Source: Rebecca billardiae RCC1528
Taxonomy: Eukaryota; Haptophyta
DNA: 64,000 nt
Assembly: GCA_965240325.2 (NCBI GenBank)
Contig: OZ251229.1
Span: 558,001-622,000, forward strand
Reading direction: 5' to 3'
Part shown: piece by piece, positions 17,291-27,543 of the stretch
How the letters are laid out: each line of letters opens with the position of its first letter
Numbering within the stretch: position 1 is the stretch's first letter
The notes under the pieces: model-generated
What the model was told of the DNA's origin: nothing
Seen by the model: the letters and a program-made list of their open reading frames with translations, nothing else
Database searches by the model: none
Program-made: the position numbers and the translations under genes

Positions 17291-19969
17291 ATGGACGCGC
17301 GCGCTCTCGTTGGCGAGCGTGTCGAGCTGCGCGGCCTGCAGAAGCGTCCGGACCTGAACGGGCGCATCGGCCGCGCCGTGTCGTACGACGAGGCGGCGGG
17401 CCGCATAGGCGTCCGGCTGAGCGCCACGGAGCAGGTGCTCGTGCGCATGGAGAATGTGACGCTGAGCGGTACGCACACGGGCGGGCCGACGGAACATCGC
17501 GGCGCGCAGTACGCCGAGTATGCGCAGATGGCTCGCGTCATCGGCCTGGAGAACCCGCACCTCATGATGGTCATCGGGCGCAGCACGCCGCCCGCCCCCG
17601 CCGACTGCCCGCCCCTCTTTGAGCCTCCCGCGGAGGAGGCGTACGTGCAGCCAGCCATCTCGGAGATCCTGTCGCGGCTGCGCGGCGGCGGGCAGGCTGT
17701 GCGCGACGAGCTCGCCCTCTTCCTCTCCAAGCTCGCGCGCTGCCCCGCCAGCGGCCCGTCGGACCAGCTCCGCGCGCTCGTGGAGGTGGCGCATCTGAGC
17801 AGCCTGATGCAGCACGCGCGCCTGGCTGCGCAGTGCACCGCCCTGCCGCTGCTCGAGGTGTACACCGCGCTGATCGAGGCGGGGCTGGTCGAGACCCTCG
17901 CCGCGCTGCTCCTCGCGCCCGTCCCCGCGCACCTCAGCGCGCACCCGCAGCTCCCCGCGCTGCAGTACCACGTGGCGAGCACGCTCGGGCTGCTGTGCGA
18001 CACGCAGCCGACCGTGATCAGGGGACGGCCGGCGCAGCGCTCGCGCTTCGCGGGGATCGAGAGGACGCCGGCGCTCGTGGCGGCGCACGCCGAGCGCATC
18101 GCGGCGTCGGGCGCCATGCCCAAGCTCCTGACCCTCGCCGTCCCGCGCCCGCTCACTGAGCCCACGGCCGCGGCGCCGGCGGGCGCGGCGCCGGCGGGCG
18201 CGCCGGCGGACGCCGCCGCGCCGCAGCTGGCCGCGGCGCCGGCGCCGGCGCCGGCGGAGGCGGAGGGCGCAGTGCCAGACGGCGGGTACCTCGCGAGCGT
18301 CAAGGCGATCTGGGCCCTGCGCGCGCTGTGTGAGGCCTCGCCCATCGCCGCGAAAGCCGTCATCTTCGGCCGCGACGGTGGCCTGCACCCCGCCTTCTCG
18401 CGCTCGGACCTCCTCAGCACGGCTGACCCCGAGTACTGGCAGCGGCGCGCGGCCGCCGAGCTCGAGCGCGAGGGCGGCGTGCCGGCGCACACGCGCGCGC
18501 TGCTCGGGGTCGGTGTGCAGGGCTCGACGCAGCGGCTGGAGGACGTGGACCCGCGCATGCTCACCGACGTGGACATGGACACGCGGCTGCGCGAGCGCGC
18601 CTCCGGCGCGCACGAGAACAGCGTGGCCGTCCTGACGGCGCTGGTGCGCGCGGTGCCCCGGCTGGGCGCAGCCGCCATCAGGCACGGGAGTCTGATGCGC
18701 GGGCTGCTGCTGCCGACGATGCTCGACCCGCTCGTGAACGAGGGGGACATTGTCGACCGGATGTGGCAGGAGACGGGGCGCGCGCTCACGCCGGCCACCT
18801 TCGACGGCGACGGCGCCGGCGTGCACACGCGCGGTGCCATCCTTCTGCGCGCGCTGTGCGCGCACGAGCCCTGCGCGGCCACGCTCTCGCACACCACGGC
18901 GGACCTGGAAGGAGCGATGGCGGTGAAGCTGTTCTTGCCGGGCGCGTGGCCGCTGGACGAGTGGGTCGGGCTGCTGCGCGAGCTGTGCGAGCGCGACCTC
19001 GAGCTCACGCGCCGCGAAGGCCCTCCGCCGCCGTTCGCTGCCGAGCTCGCCGCCGCGCGCGCCGCCGCGCCCGCCGCCGCGGCTGCGGGCCGCACTGCTG
19101 ACGCCCCGCGCGCGCTCAGCTTCATGCTGGCGGACGAGCGGCTGCAGTTCGCGCTGTGCTCGCTCGCGCACCACGTGTGCACCAACGCCACGCTGCTCAG
19201 CATCGCGGCGTCCTCGGCCCTGCGCGCGCTCACCGCCTGCCTGAGCGCGCGCGACCCCACGGACGCCTCTGGCCTGCTCGCCGCTCTGGTGCGCGCCGGG
19301 CTCGACCGGTCGCTCACGCGCGGGATCATCGAGTGGGGGCCGGAGGAGGGGCCCGACGGGGCGGGCTCGGACTCGAGCGTGCACCGCGACGGCTTCGAGA
19401 TCGTCCGCGCAGAGCTCGAGGCCGTGGAGGCCACGATGCACGAATCGGCGCGCGCGAGTGCATTTGAGAGCTCGCGCACGTACGCGTGCGCGCTCGGGGA
19501 CCGAGATGAGGCGGGCGCGCGCGCGCTGGCCGAGCGCGCGCAGGCCGTCGCGGACGGTGGCGAGCACGCGCGGGCGCGGCAGATGTTCGCCGACGCGCTG
19601 CGCAAGGTCTTCCCGGGCGAGCCCGCCGCGGCCGACGTGCTGATGCTCCGCGCGACAGCGTTCAGCGCGCACTTCCCGTCCGATGAGTCGGAGGGGCCGG
19701 CCGAGGACGACGAGCCGAGCGTGCTGGCGCTCACGCACGCCATCGCGCTGCGGTGCGACATGTGGTTCGATCCAGAGGAGTTCGCCGCGCTGGCGCTCAT
19801 GCGCGGGTACGCCTTTGCGCGCCTCGGGCCGGACTTTGTGGGCGCGGCGCGCTCTGACGCCGCGGTGTGCATGGCGTTTAATCCGAAGGACAAGAAGACA
19901 GTCGCGCTGCTCAGCGCCCTGCAGCAGATCGAGGAGGCGGCGGGGCCCAGCTCGGAGTTTGGACCATGA
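17291..19969 (+). CDS. Large helical-repeat protein with N-terminal SH3-like module (892 aa)
   Basis: The ATG at 17291 gives MDARALVGERVELRGLQKRP. Residues ~8-50 (VELRGLQKRPDLNGRIGRAV, then GRIGVRLSATEQVLVRMENV) match the small beta-barrel motif 'V.L.GL...P.LNG..G....D...GR..VRL' that precedes many ankyrin, MYND and repeat proteins in algae. The body (~130-700) is Ala/Leu-rich and helical, with armadillo/HEAT-like periodicity and Ala/Pro-rich inserts near 18170-18260. The last ~150 residues resemble TPR helices (DVLMLRATAFSAHF, ALMRGYAFARLGPDF, DAAVCMAFNPKDKKTVALLS). I do not recognise a specific family. No intron is needed. A 954-codon frame antisense to it is a compositional shadow. Confidence 0.8.
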   Translation: MDARALVGERVELRGLQKRPDLNGRIGRAVSYDEAAGRIGVRLSATEQVLVRMENVTLSGTHTGGPTEHRGAQYAEYAQMARVIGLENPHLMMVIGRSTPPAPADCPPLFEPPAEEAYVQPAISEILSRLRGGGQAVRDELALFLSKLARCPASGPSDQLRALVEVAHLSSLMQHARLAAQCTALPLLEVYTALIEAGLVETLAALLLAPVPAHLSAHPQLPALQYHVASTLGLLCDTQPTVIRGRPAQRSRFAGIERTPALVAAHAERIAASGAMPKLLTLAVPRPLTEPTAAAPAGAAPAGAPADAAAPQLAAAPAPAPAEAEGAVPDGGYLASVKAIWALRALCEASPIAAKAVIFGRDGGLHPAFSRSDLLSTADPEYWQRRAAAELEREGGVPAHTRALLGVGVQGSTQRLEDVDPRMLTDVDMDTRLRERASGAHENSVAVLTALVRAVPRLGAAAIRHGSLMRGLLLPTMLDPLVNEGDIVDRMWQETGRALTPATFDGDGAGVHTRGAILLRALCAHEPCAATLSHTTADLEGAMAVKLFLPGAWPLDEWVGLLRELCERDLELTRREGPPPPFAAELAAARAAAPAAAAAGRTADAPRALSFMLADERLQFALCSLAHHVCTNATLLSIAASSALRALTACLSARDPTDASGLLAALVRAGLDRSLTRGIIEWGPEEGPDGAGSDSSVHRDGFEIVRAELEAVEATMHESARASAFESSRTYACALGDRDEAGARALAERAQAVADGGEHARARQMFADALRKVFPGEPAAADVLMLRATAFSAHFPSDESEGPAEDDEPSVLALTHAIALRCDMWFDPEEFAALALMRGYAFARLGPDFVGAARSDAAVCMAFNPKDKKTVALLSALQQIEEAAGPSSEFGP

Positions 19970-20301
19970 GGGCGACAGAGGGCCCCAGCGCATCGGCCGC
20001 AGAGGGCGCCGACGGGTAGGTGTGAGCGGCCGCCCCCGACTGCGGCGCCGACTTCGCGTCGTCATATGACAGCAGGCGCCATTTGTTGCCTGTTGGCCGG
20101 CAGCGCCGACCTTGCTGCTGATGCTGCGCTGCCGCCCAGCACATTGTCGCGCGTCGGCTGACTATACACTATATATGATGCTGATGATCGAATATCATAT
20201 ATCGATCATCATAATCAGCCGCCGATGCATGGCGGCGCTCACACTCGACGCCGGATGCGCCCGCGCCCGCGACTCACGGAACGAAGTAGCTATAACTATA
20301 T
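19970..20301. other. Intergenic spacer before the tandem array
   Basis: It is GC-rich up to 20160. A TATACACTATATATGATG stretch then leads into a short AT-rich segment. No gene is seen. Confidence 0.5.
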
Positions 20302-22835
20302 GTCTAGCCACTCCGCCATGCCCGGCTCGTACAAGGCGTCGGGTACGAATGGACTCTGGAGCTGGATGGTCGCGGCGCGCGGCGTCGTGGAGTAGACAGA
20401 CCACAATGATCAATCATGGAACGATCAGGTTAGCTATGTTGGGATTTGAGCAACGAACGACAGCGGGCGCTGGCAGCGGCGTGGCGGTTGAGCTGCTGCC
20501 CGAGGTCGAGAGGGCGCCCGCGAGTCGTCAGTCACTGAGCAAGGTCGATTAAGGCTGATGGCTCGCTGACACTGCAGTGCTTCCATATCCGCCAGAGGCC
20601 GAGGGTGGGCGGGCGGGCAAACGATGAAGCGTGCGGGTTGACGCGACAGCGGCGAGAGCAGGAGACCATATTGCATGAGGGGTGACGCGGCGAAGACAGT
20701 AGATGATGTCGTCGCGCCGCCGAACGATCAGGCGGGGAGCCGGGCCACACAGACAGCCAGCGACCTTACCGAGCAGAGGGGCTGCGCGACTGCGGTGCAC
20801 CTCCTGCAGCGGAGAGTGCACCCGGCAGTGCTCGATGCAGGCGATTCCCTTGCCCAGCTCGGCGCCTTCGTCGTGAGCAGCCCCATGGCGCCCCCGAGAG
20901 CGAAGCCTGATCGATCCGATGTGAGCGGTAACCAACCGAGTCCTGCGGGTGCGCCGCTGTGGGCCAGATTGGCAGCGCACCAGGACTCCTGCGCGCGGCG
21001 GTGCGCACAGGACAACGCAGGAATGCCGTGCGAGCCGGATTCTTGGCGTCGCTCATAGACACTCAGTTATAGGTTCCCTATAACGCCACGTCTAGCCACT
21101 CCGCCATGCCCGGCTCGTACAAGGCGTCGGGTACGAATGGACTCTGGAGCTGGATGGTCGCGGCGCGCGGCGTCGTGGAGTAGACAGACCACAATGATCA
21201 ATCATGGAACGATCAGGTTAGCTATGTTGGGATTTGAGCAACGAACGACAGCGGGCGCTGGCAGCGGCGTGGCGGTTGAGCTGCTGCCCGAGGTCGAGAG
21301 GGCGCCCGCGAGTCCCGTTTATAAGTTGGAGCGGGCGTCCAAGTAGTCGTTGATGAATCCCGTTTAGAAATAGAAGAGACGAGGACTGCGCGGCCGCGCG
21401 CGCACGATCGATCGCGACGCGCGGCGAGCAGACACGCGTCAGAGTGCGCCGCACCCGCGCGACGCACGGGCGCGAGGCGAGCGCGTATCTCAAACGATGA
21501 AGCGTGCGGGTTGACGCGACAGCGGCGAGAGCAGGAGACCATATTGCATGAGGGGTGACGCGGCGAAGACAGTAGATGATGTCGTCGCGCCGCCGAACGA
21601 TCAGGCGGGGAGCCGGGCCACACAGACAGCCAGCGACCTTACCGAGCAGAGGGGCTGCGCGACTGCGGTGCACCTCCTGCAGCGGAGAGTGCACCCGGCA
21701 GTGCTCGATGCAGGCGATTCCCTTGCCCAGCTCGGCGCCTTCGTCGTGAGCAGCCCCATGGCGCCCCCGAGAGCGAAGCCTGATCGATCCGATGTGAGCG
21801 GTAACCAACCGAGTCCTGCGGGTGCGCCGCTGTGGGCCAGATTGGCAGCGCACCAGGACTCCTGCGCGCGGCGGTGCGCACAGGACAACGCAGGAATGCC
21901 GTGCGAGCCGGATTCTTGGCGTCGCTCATAGACACTCAGTTATAGGTTCCCTATAACGCCACGTCTAGCCACTCCGCCATGCCCGGCTCGTACAAGGCGT
22001 CGGGTACGAATGGACTCTGGAGCTGGATGGTCGCGGCGCGCGGCGTCGTGGAGTAGACAGACCACAATGATCAATCATGGAACGATCAGGTTAGCTATGT
22101 TGGGATTTGAGCAACGAACGACAGCGGGCGCTGGCAGCGGCGTGGCGGTTGAGCTGCTGCCCGAGGTCGAGAGGGCGCCCGCGAGTCCCGTTTATAAGTT
22201 GGAGCGGGCGTCCAAGTAGTCGTTGATGAATCCCGTTTAGAAATAGAAGAGACGAGGACTGCGCGGCCGCGCGCGCACGATCGATCGCGACGCGCGGCGA
22301 GCAGACACGCGTCAGAGTGCGCCGCACCCGCGCGACGCACGGGCGCGAGGCGAGCGCGTATCTCAAACGATGAAGCGTGCGGGTTGACGCGACAGCGGCG
22401 AGAGCAGGAGACCATATTGCATGAGGGGTGACGCGGCGAAGACAGTAGATGATGTCGTCGCGCCGCCGAACGATCAGGCGGGGAGCCGGGCCACACAGAC
22501 AGCCAGCGACCTTACCGAGCAGAGGGGCTGCGCGACTGCGGTGCACCTCCTGCAGCGGAGAGTGCACCCGGCAGTGCTCGATGCAGGCGATTCCCTTGCC
22601 CAGCTCGGCGCCTTCGTCGTGAGCAGCCCCATGGCGCCCCCGAGAGCGAAGCCTGATCGATCCGATGTGAGCGGTAACCAACCGAGTCCTGCGGGTGCGC
22701 CGCTGTGGGCCAGATTGGCAGCGCACCAGGACTCCTGCGCGCGGCGGTGCGCACAGGACAACGCAGGAATGCCGTGCGAGCCGGATTCTTGGCGTCGCTC
22801 ATAGACACTCAGTTATAGGTTCCCTATAACGCCAC
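20302..22835. repeat. Tandem array, three units (788, 873, 873 bp)
   Basis: Units start with GTCTAGCCACTCCGCCATGC at 20302, 21090 and 21963. Units 2 and 3 look identical by eye over 873 bp. Unit 1 is the same except that a central segment (about 20522-20616) is replaced by unrelated sequence, 85 bp shorter. Each unit ends with the palindrome GTTATAGGTTCCCTATAAC. All six frames repeat with the unit (for example a 211-codon minus-strand frame). None has a domain or plausible composition, so I treat the array as non-coding satellite DNA or a tandem RNA or transposon unit. Confidence 0.9.
21066..21084. repeat. Unit-boundary palindrome GTTATAGG-TTC-CCTATAAC
   Basis: Perfect 8-bp arms with a 3-nt loop sit just before the unit junction. 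The same 19 bases recur at 21939-21957 and 22812-22830. It may be the recombination or excision point of the repeat unit. Confidence 0.9.
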
Positions 22836-23132
22836 ATATAGCACTTAGCAGCACTCAGAGTCATTTCGAGTGACGAAAATCATCAGCAGACAGCAGTGAT
22901 ATGTCATCGTCAGCAAGCTCTGCAAGCTGCTGCGCCATAATTATTGTCGTAGTCGCGTGCTGATTATTTAAGATATGATGCGCCGTTATGCTGCTGATGA
23001 TGACTTTGTCTTATATTATTTATTGAATAAATATATTAATATGGCGCAGCATCGCGCGTCGTATGGCCCGGTAGTCTTAACAGTACGACTCTACTATTCT
23101 CACTCTCTCTCTCTCTCGATCTCTCTCTCTGA

Positions 23133-23189
<57 letters not shown>

Positions 23190-23556
23190 GCACATTGACA
23201 GATTCGCGATGAGGCGCGCATTGTAGTCCGCGAGCACAATAATAATAAGTGAACGAATTATCATCGTCATCAATGATTGATGATGATGACAGGCAATACG
23301 GGCATGGCTGCTCGGAGTGCTGATCAGACTCATCACGGACTCACTACGACGTCGACTCTGACGACCCGATCGTCATCGTATCATCATCATCATCGTCATT
23401 GTCGTAGCAGTTAAAATGCTGGAGTTTGCCGACAGCTGCTGCCGCTGGCCAGCGGCAGGCCGCTGCAGGCCTGCTGAGTGCTGACTGACTGCGCGGCGTA
23501 GTGCCTTGATGCGCGCATGATGAGTTGCGCGTGATCGCGGATGCATCACACCGTCT
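22836..23556. other. Intergenic, AT-rich, with (CT)n tract
   Basis: A CT/CTCTCG microsatellite occupies about 23099-23188, and ATCATC runs lie near 23380. A GC-rich palindromic patch GCTGCCGCTGGCCAGCGGCAG is at about 23437-23457. No coding frame is supported. Confidence 0.6.
23099..23188. repeat. (CT)n microsatellite
   Basis: Dinucleotide CT run with two short interruptions (GATCTC, GAGACT), seen directly. Confidence 0.95.
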
Positions 23557-24612
23557 TCAGTTCAAACGGTCCACCGTACCGTCAATGGCAGCATGGACGA
23601 GCCTCAGCGACGCTGCGGGCCCGGTGCCACCCAGCTGTGCAGGGTGTCGGATGGTCCACCGCTCCGCAACGTCGAGCTGCTCGGCGCTCGGGTACGGCGC
23701 CACGCGCACATACCCGCCCTCTCCGTGCAGCCACACGACGAGGTTGGTGCGCTCGCCCGACACGATCGGGAGCGCCGCGTGGCGATACGCACCCAGGTGC
23801 AAGATCGCCATCCCCGGCTCGAACTCGACCGTTCGCGCGCGCCCGTCGCCGTCGACGAAGCGCAGCGCGGACCCTTGGAACGCGCTCGAGTCCTCGTTGA
23901 GGTTGACGTTCAGGGTGGCGACGGACGCGTCGCGGTGCTCGGCAAGTTCGACGTCCTCGCAGCTTGCGTATCGGACGGTGAAGGCGTAGTGCTCGCGCGC
24001 ATCGCCTGGCCCGACATGCGCCGGGAAGAGCGCGTGCGCCAGCGGCCGCACGTATTCGGCCACCAGCCCGTCCACCCAGGCGCTCAGCGGCAGGTCGCTC
24101 AAGATCAGCCCGTACCGGTTCATACCGTTCGGCCGGCGGGTGGGGATGCGCGCGTCCGAGAGGCGCGTGATCTCAGCGCGCAGCTGGCGCACAAAGCCCG
24201 GCGTGAACAGCCGGGCTGCGAACACGCCGGGGATCAGCTCGTGCCAGAGAGCACGCACGGCCGCCTCCGCTTCGGCGGTCTTGAGCTGGTGAGCCGCGCG
24301 CATGGCCTGGCGTAGCGCGGACGGGACGGCTGATTCTGCGTCCCATGCGCGCAGGCGCTGGTCCCCCAGGCCAAAGTCGCGCCAAGCCCCGTCGAGCAAC
24401 GGGCCGTGAGCCTCCCACCAGTCCGCAGCCTCCAGCTCGCCGTTGCGCGTGCTCGCCGCCACGGGTGCCTTCAACGCCCTCGCCCGGGCGACAAGCGCCG
24501 AGTCCATTGACGCGCGCGCGGCGCGGGCGGAAGTGCTCATCAGTACGGCGCGCATGGCAAGCGGCACGAGCACTGCGATCAGTGGTGGCAGGGCTACGTG
24601 CAGCCACGACAT
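23557..24612 (-). CDS. Membrane-anchored 2OG-Fe(II) oxygenase (prolyl/lysyl-hydroxylase-like, 351 aa)
   Basis: The first in-frame ATG is at 24612: MSWLHVALPPLIAVLVPLAM, a short type II signal anchor. The catalytic double-stranded beta-helix is C-terminal. The iron ligands are HRD in ELAEHRDASVATLNVNLN (about residues 228-230) and the distal His in LHLGAYRHAALPIVSGERTN, where the Arg of GERTN would bind 2-oxoglutarate. The intervening SSAFQGSALRF and GMAILHLG strands are typical of prolyl/lysyl-hydroxylase-type dioxygenases. It would hydroxylate a protein or glycan in the ER/Golgi lumen; the substrate cannot be told. It shares a 146-bp divergent spacer with a glycosyltransferase gene. Confidence 0.87.
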   Translation of the reverse strand: MSWLHVALPPLIAVLVPLAMRAVLMSTSARAARASMDSALVARARALKAPVAASTRNGELEAADWWEAHGPLLDGAWRDFGLGDQRLRAWDAESAVPSALRQAMRAAHQLKTAEAEAAVRALWHELIPGVFAARLFTPGFVRQLRAEITRLSDARIPTRRPNGMNRYGLILSDLPLSAWVDGLVAEYVRPLAHALFPAHVGPGDAREHYAFTVRYASCEDVELAEHRDASVATLNVNLNEDSSAFQGSALRFVDGDGRARTVEFEPGMAILHLGAYRHAALPIVSGERTNLVVWLHGEGGYVRVAPYPSAEQLDVAERWTIRHPAQLGGTGPAASLRLVHAAIDGTVDRLN

Positions 24613-24758
24613 CTCCGTCCGCCCGTCGAGCAGGCCGCCATGCGCTGGAGACCCACGCGAGCCACGCACGCCACAAGCCCACAACCCCCGCCGGCCGCCA
24701 GACACAAAGGATGGCGGCCCCGGCAAGCACCGCCCCGGCTTGAGTAGACTGGACGACC
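24613..24758. promoter_or_regulatory. Divergent promoter (146 bp) between oxygenase and glycosyltransferase
   Basis: This is the entire space between the two start codons; it is GC-rich with no TATA box seen. The spacing implies shared regulation of two secretory-pathway enzymes (inference). Confidence 0.5.
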
Positions 24759-26261
24759 ATGGGCCCTGCGCGCGCACTCATTGCCATTCCTGTCCTGCTC
24801 GGCGCAGTCTGGGTGCCACCAGGCGTGCGCTCCTCTGCCACAGAGGACCAGATTCAAAGCGGGATTGCGGACAGCCAGTACGCCATCTTCGGCATGGCGT
24901 GCAGGTACAGGGCGCACAACATGCATGTCTTCCTCACGACCCTGCGTGGCGGTGCATGGTTCGCCGGCGATGTGCACTTTGGAGTCGACGAGCAGCTCGA
25001 CGCCACCACGCATGCTACCTTGCGCGCGCACAACGTGATCACCCATCTTGAGCCGTGTGCTGAGGTTGTCTCTGAGCACGGCGTCAACCGCGGCCCGCAT
25101 GGCCCGCTGAAGAAGTGGCTGGGCTCCCTCAACCAGCGCCGGTACCACCACTACCTACGCTGGATGGAGGGGGCGCGGGGATACACGCATCTGTGGTTCA
25201 TCGACGTGCGCGACGTGCTTTTCCTCGCTCATCCGTTTGAGTTCGCGCGCGATGGCTCGGAGCACGGGCTTGGCACGACTGACGCACGGCTCCGCCTCGA
25301 CGACGACCTCGCTCTCTTTGCGGAGGACAGGTACCTCAGCCCGTGGCAGCTCAACTGGCTGCACTATTGCGTCGGCTACGAGCACATGTGCGCCATGCTG
25401 GCTGCTGGCGTGCCCAACGCGTGCGGCGGCACTGTCTTTGGCACTGCCGCTGCGCTCCGCAGCTTTGCCGAGCACATGCTACGGGAGGCTTCCGTGATGG
25501 CGAATCGCACCAACTGGGCTTGCCATCAGAACGACCAGCCGCTAATCAACAGCCTTCTGTTCAAGCGAGGTGTCACCGGCACGCCCGCTGCCGTGCCGCC
25601 GGGCACGCCGGGCCACGAGGGGGGCAGCCCTGCACTTGGCAGGGCACCCACCTCCGATCCCCTTCTCAGCATGGCGTCCCACAACGACGCCTTCGGCCGC
25701 GTGAGCGTGTACGGCAATGGCGTGGTCCACACACAGCGCCACCCTATCGCGAGCTGTGGCAGCCTCGTCGAGGCTTTTCACGAGCGCTACCCTCGCAGCA
25801 TCCACGATGGCCCTGGCAGCGCAGCCCAACAGCCATCTGCGAAGTCTGCCGGCGCCCCCGGGCGACCCGCGATTGTGCACAAGTGGCAGGAGTGTGCAGA
25901 GCTGCTGGCACTCGTGTGTGGCCAAGTTGCGCCGGCGGCGCTGCGCCCACCAGCATGCAACGATCTGCCCGCGAACACAGACCAGCAGGGCGGCGTGGGC
26001 ATCGGCAGCAACTCGACTCACAGTAGGCGAGGGCTGGAAGTGGCAGGCATCGCGCTGCCAGCAGCACCAGCAGGCAGCGCGCTTCTGCCATTCCCACTTA
26101 TTCCAGTTCCACTGCTACGACCCATCGGCGTCGTCGCGTCGGCTCCGCGTCGCGCCCTCAGCCGTAACGGTAAGAGGTTGCCCCGCTTGTCGCCGAGCAG
26201 TGAGCGTCGCGTTCGAGAGAAGCGGCTCGTGCAGTGCCGCTTCTCCATCACTACTACATAG
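24759..26261 (+). CDS. Secretory glycosyltransferase-like protein with DxD motif (500 aa)
   Basis: The ATG (GACCATGGG) begins MGPARALIAIPVLLGAVWVP, a signal peptide or anchor. Residues ~40-260 resemble a nucleotide-sugar transferase fold: IFGMACRYRAHNMHVFLTTL, then HLWFIDVRDVLFLAHPFEFA (~146-165), whose DVRD would be the metal/nucleotide-binding DxD. CGGTVFGTAAALRSFAEHM and NDQPLINSLLF follow, the pattern seen where such enzymes position the donor and acceptor. A conserved-looking HNDAFGRVSVYGNGVVHTQ and VHKWQECAELLALVCGQ close the domain. The last ~100 residues are low-complexity and may be read-through if an intron is present. The exact CAZy family is not assigned. Divergent pairing with a hydroxylase suggests glycosylation of hydroxylated residues. 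Confidence 0.75.
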   Translation: MGPARALIAIPVLLGAVWVPPGVRSSATEDQIQSGIADSQYAIFGMACRYRAHNMHVFLTTLRGGAWFAGDVHFGVDEQLDATTHATLRAHNVITHLEPCAEVVSEHGVNRGPHGPLKKWLGSLNQRRYHHYLRWMEGARGYTHLWFIDVRDVLFLAHPFEFARDGSEHGLGTTDARLRLDDDLALFAEDRYLSPWQLNWLHYCVGYEHMCAMLAAGVPNACGGTVFGTAAALRSFAEHMLREASVMANRTNWACHQNDQPLINSLLFKRGVTGTPAAVPPGTPGHEGGSPALGRAPTSDPLLSMASHNDAFGRVSVYGNGVVHTQRHPIASCGSLVEAFHERYPRSIHDGPGSAAQQPSAKSAGAPGRPAIVHKWQECAELLALVCGQVAPAALRPPACNDLPANTDQQGGVGIGSNSTHSRRGLEVAGIALPAAPAGSALLPFPLIPVPLLRPIGVVASAPRRALSRNGKRLPRLSPSSERRVREKRLVQCRFSITTT

Positions 26262-27288
26262 TTATTCGTTATACGTAGGCAATCGCAATCGTCACGCGCG
26301 GGCAATGTTAAGAAGTCAGCAGATCGAGCAGATCCCACGGCAGACGGCTAGTCGTCGTCTCGGTTTCTTATTATAGCCGTTCGGTAGCCCGAGCGCCTAC
26401 GGCGTCTGAATTTCTACTGACTAAGTATATATATATATATAGTATTCCGCTTACGGCGTAGTCCGCCCGACGCGCAGGCGCGGCCCGGGGGGCGCCTCGG
26501 AGGGCCCGCACTCCGCAGGGGGCAGAGCCCCCAGCAGAGCCTCTTTAGCGTCCCGGCCGGCGAGGCCGAGGGCCCAAGAAAAAATTGGGCGCGGGCACTT
26601 TTTATGGCGGAGCGCGCAAATCTGGCATTACCGTATGTTGCGCATGATGCCGGCGCACTGCCAGTGGTCAGAACGAAGCGTATGCTATGATGACGTGACT
26701 TGGAGTCCACCTGGCTATTAGGCGCGCGCCGCCCACCGCAGCTGACGTGTCGCCCGAACCGCGGGCTCCGCTGAGTGATGAGTCCGCCGGCGCCAGGACG
26801 TAGTCTCGGTTTCTTAGTGGGACTGTGCGTATATAGCGAACCAGCCTATCGCTAGTCTCAGTTTCTAGGCCAGATCAACAGATAACTAGTAAGTCTCAGT
26901 TTCTTGCCCGCGATTGCCTGTACTACTACTTAATAATGAGTAGTTAAGCCACGGTTCCGCAAAGCGGCGCAGATCGTGATCGTCCGAGTCCGTTGATGTA
27001 GTCGTCGTCTTATTATTCTGTCTGTAATAAGCGAACCTAGTACTGTAGTAGTAGCTCACGCCGGACGGAGTTGACGTCTCATTCCGATCGTCGCGCTGCG
27101 CATGACCATGTCGCCGGTCGGTCAGAGTCTCAGACTCACTACTATATATATATATATCCTCATCATACTGAACGTATTAGAAACCTGATCCGCTACTACA
27201 GTACAGTAGTCTAACAAGCAGGTTACAACAAGGAGTACACGCCCAAGGACGTACGTACCGGACGCAATTGAATAATTGATGATATACA

Positions 27289-27341
<53 letters not shown>

Positions 27342-27543
27342 CGAATATGATGACGCGATAACAAGGCACTACGCGGCGCTGACTGACAGCAGGCTGCGCT
27401 CTGCTGTTGATGATTCGTCGCACACGTGCTGTGAGTGACAACGGTCAGTGACAAGCTGTCGACAGTGAGTTTAAATCTGACTACCGGCCAGGCCGGCGGG
27501 CGGGCGGGGGGTGAGGCGGCAGAACTCTCAAGTGCGGTCGTTG
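26262..27543. other. Intergenic, 1.3 kb, AT/GT microsatellites
   Basis: A TA run lies at about 26425-26441, a second at 27143-27158, and ATATAT followed by (GT)n at about 27291-27337. 'AGTCTCAGTTTCT' (or GTCTCGGTTTCT) recurs at about 26356, 26812, 26855 and 26892, a short dispersed motif. No coding frame is convincing. Confidence 0.6.
27291..27337. repeat. (TA)n(GT)n compound microsatellite
   Basis: About 8 TA units followed by about 17 GT units, seen directly. Confidence 0.95.

Noticed and set aside
17201-20065. 954-codon minus-strand open frame
   Set aside because: It is antisense to the helical-repeat gene. Its translation is Arg/Ala/His/Gln-rich without domains, whereas the plus strand shows the SH3-like motif and ordered helices. 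GC-rich third positions create such shadows.
21218-21853. 211-codon minus-strand frame repeated in the 873-bp units
   Set aside because: It recurs only because the DNA unit recurs. No domain, Arg/His/Cys-rich random composition, several overlapping frames equally open, and unit 1 does not keep it.
20302-22835. Tandem 5S rRNA, SRP RNA or spliced-leader genes
   Set aside because: A tandem array of this size suggested repeated RNA genes, but none of the conserved cores of 5S, 7SL, U1-U6 or a spliced-leader donor was found by eye.
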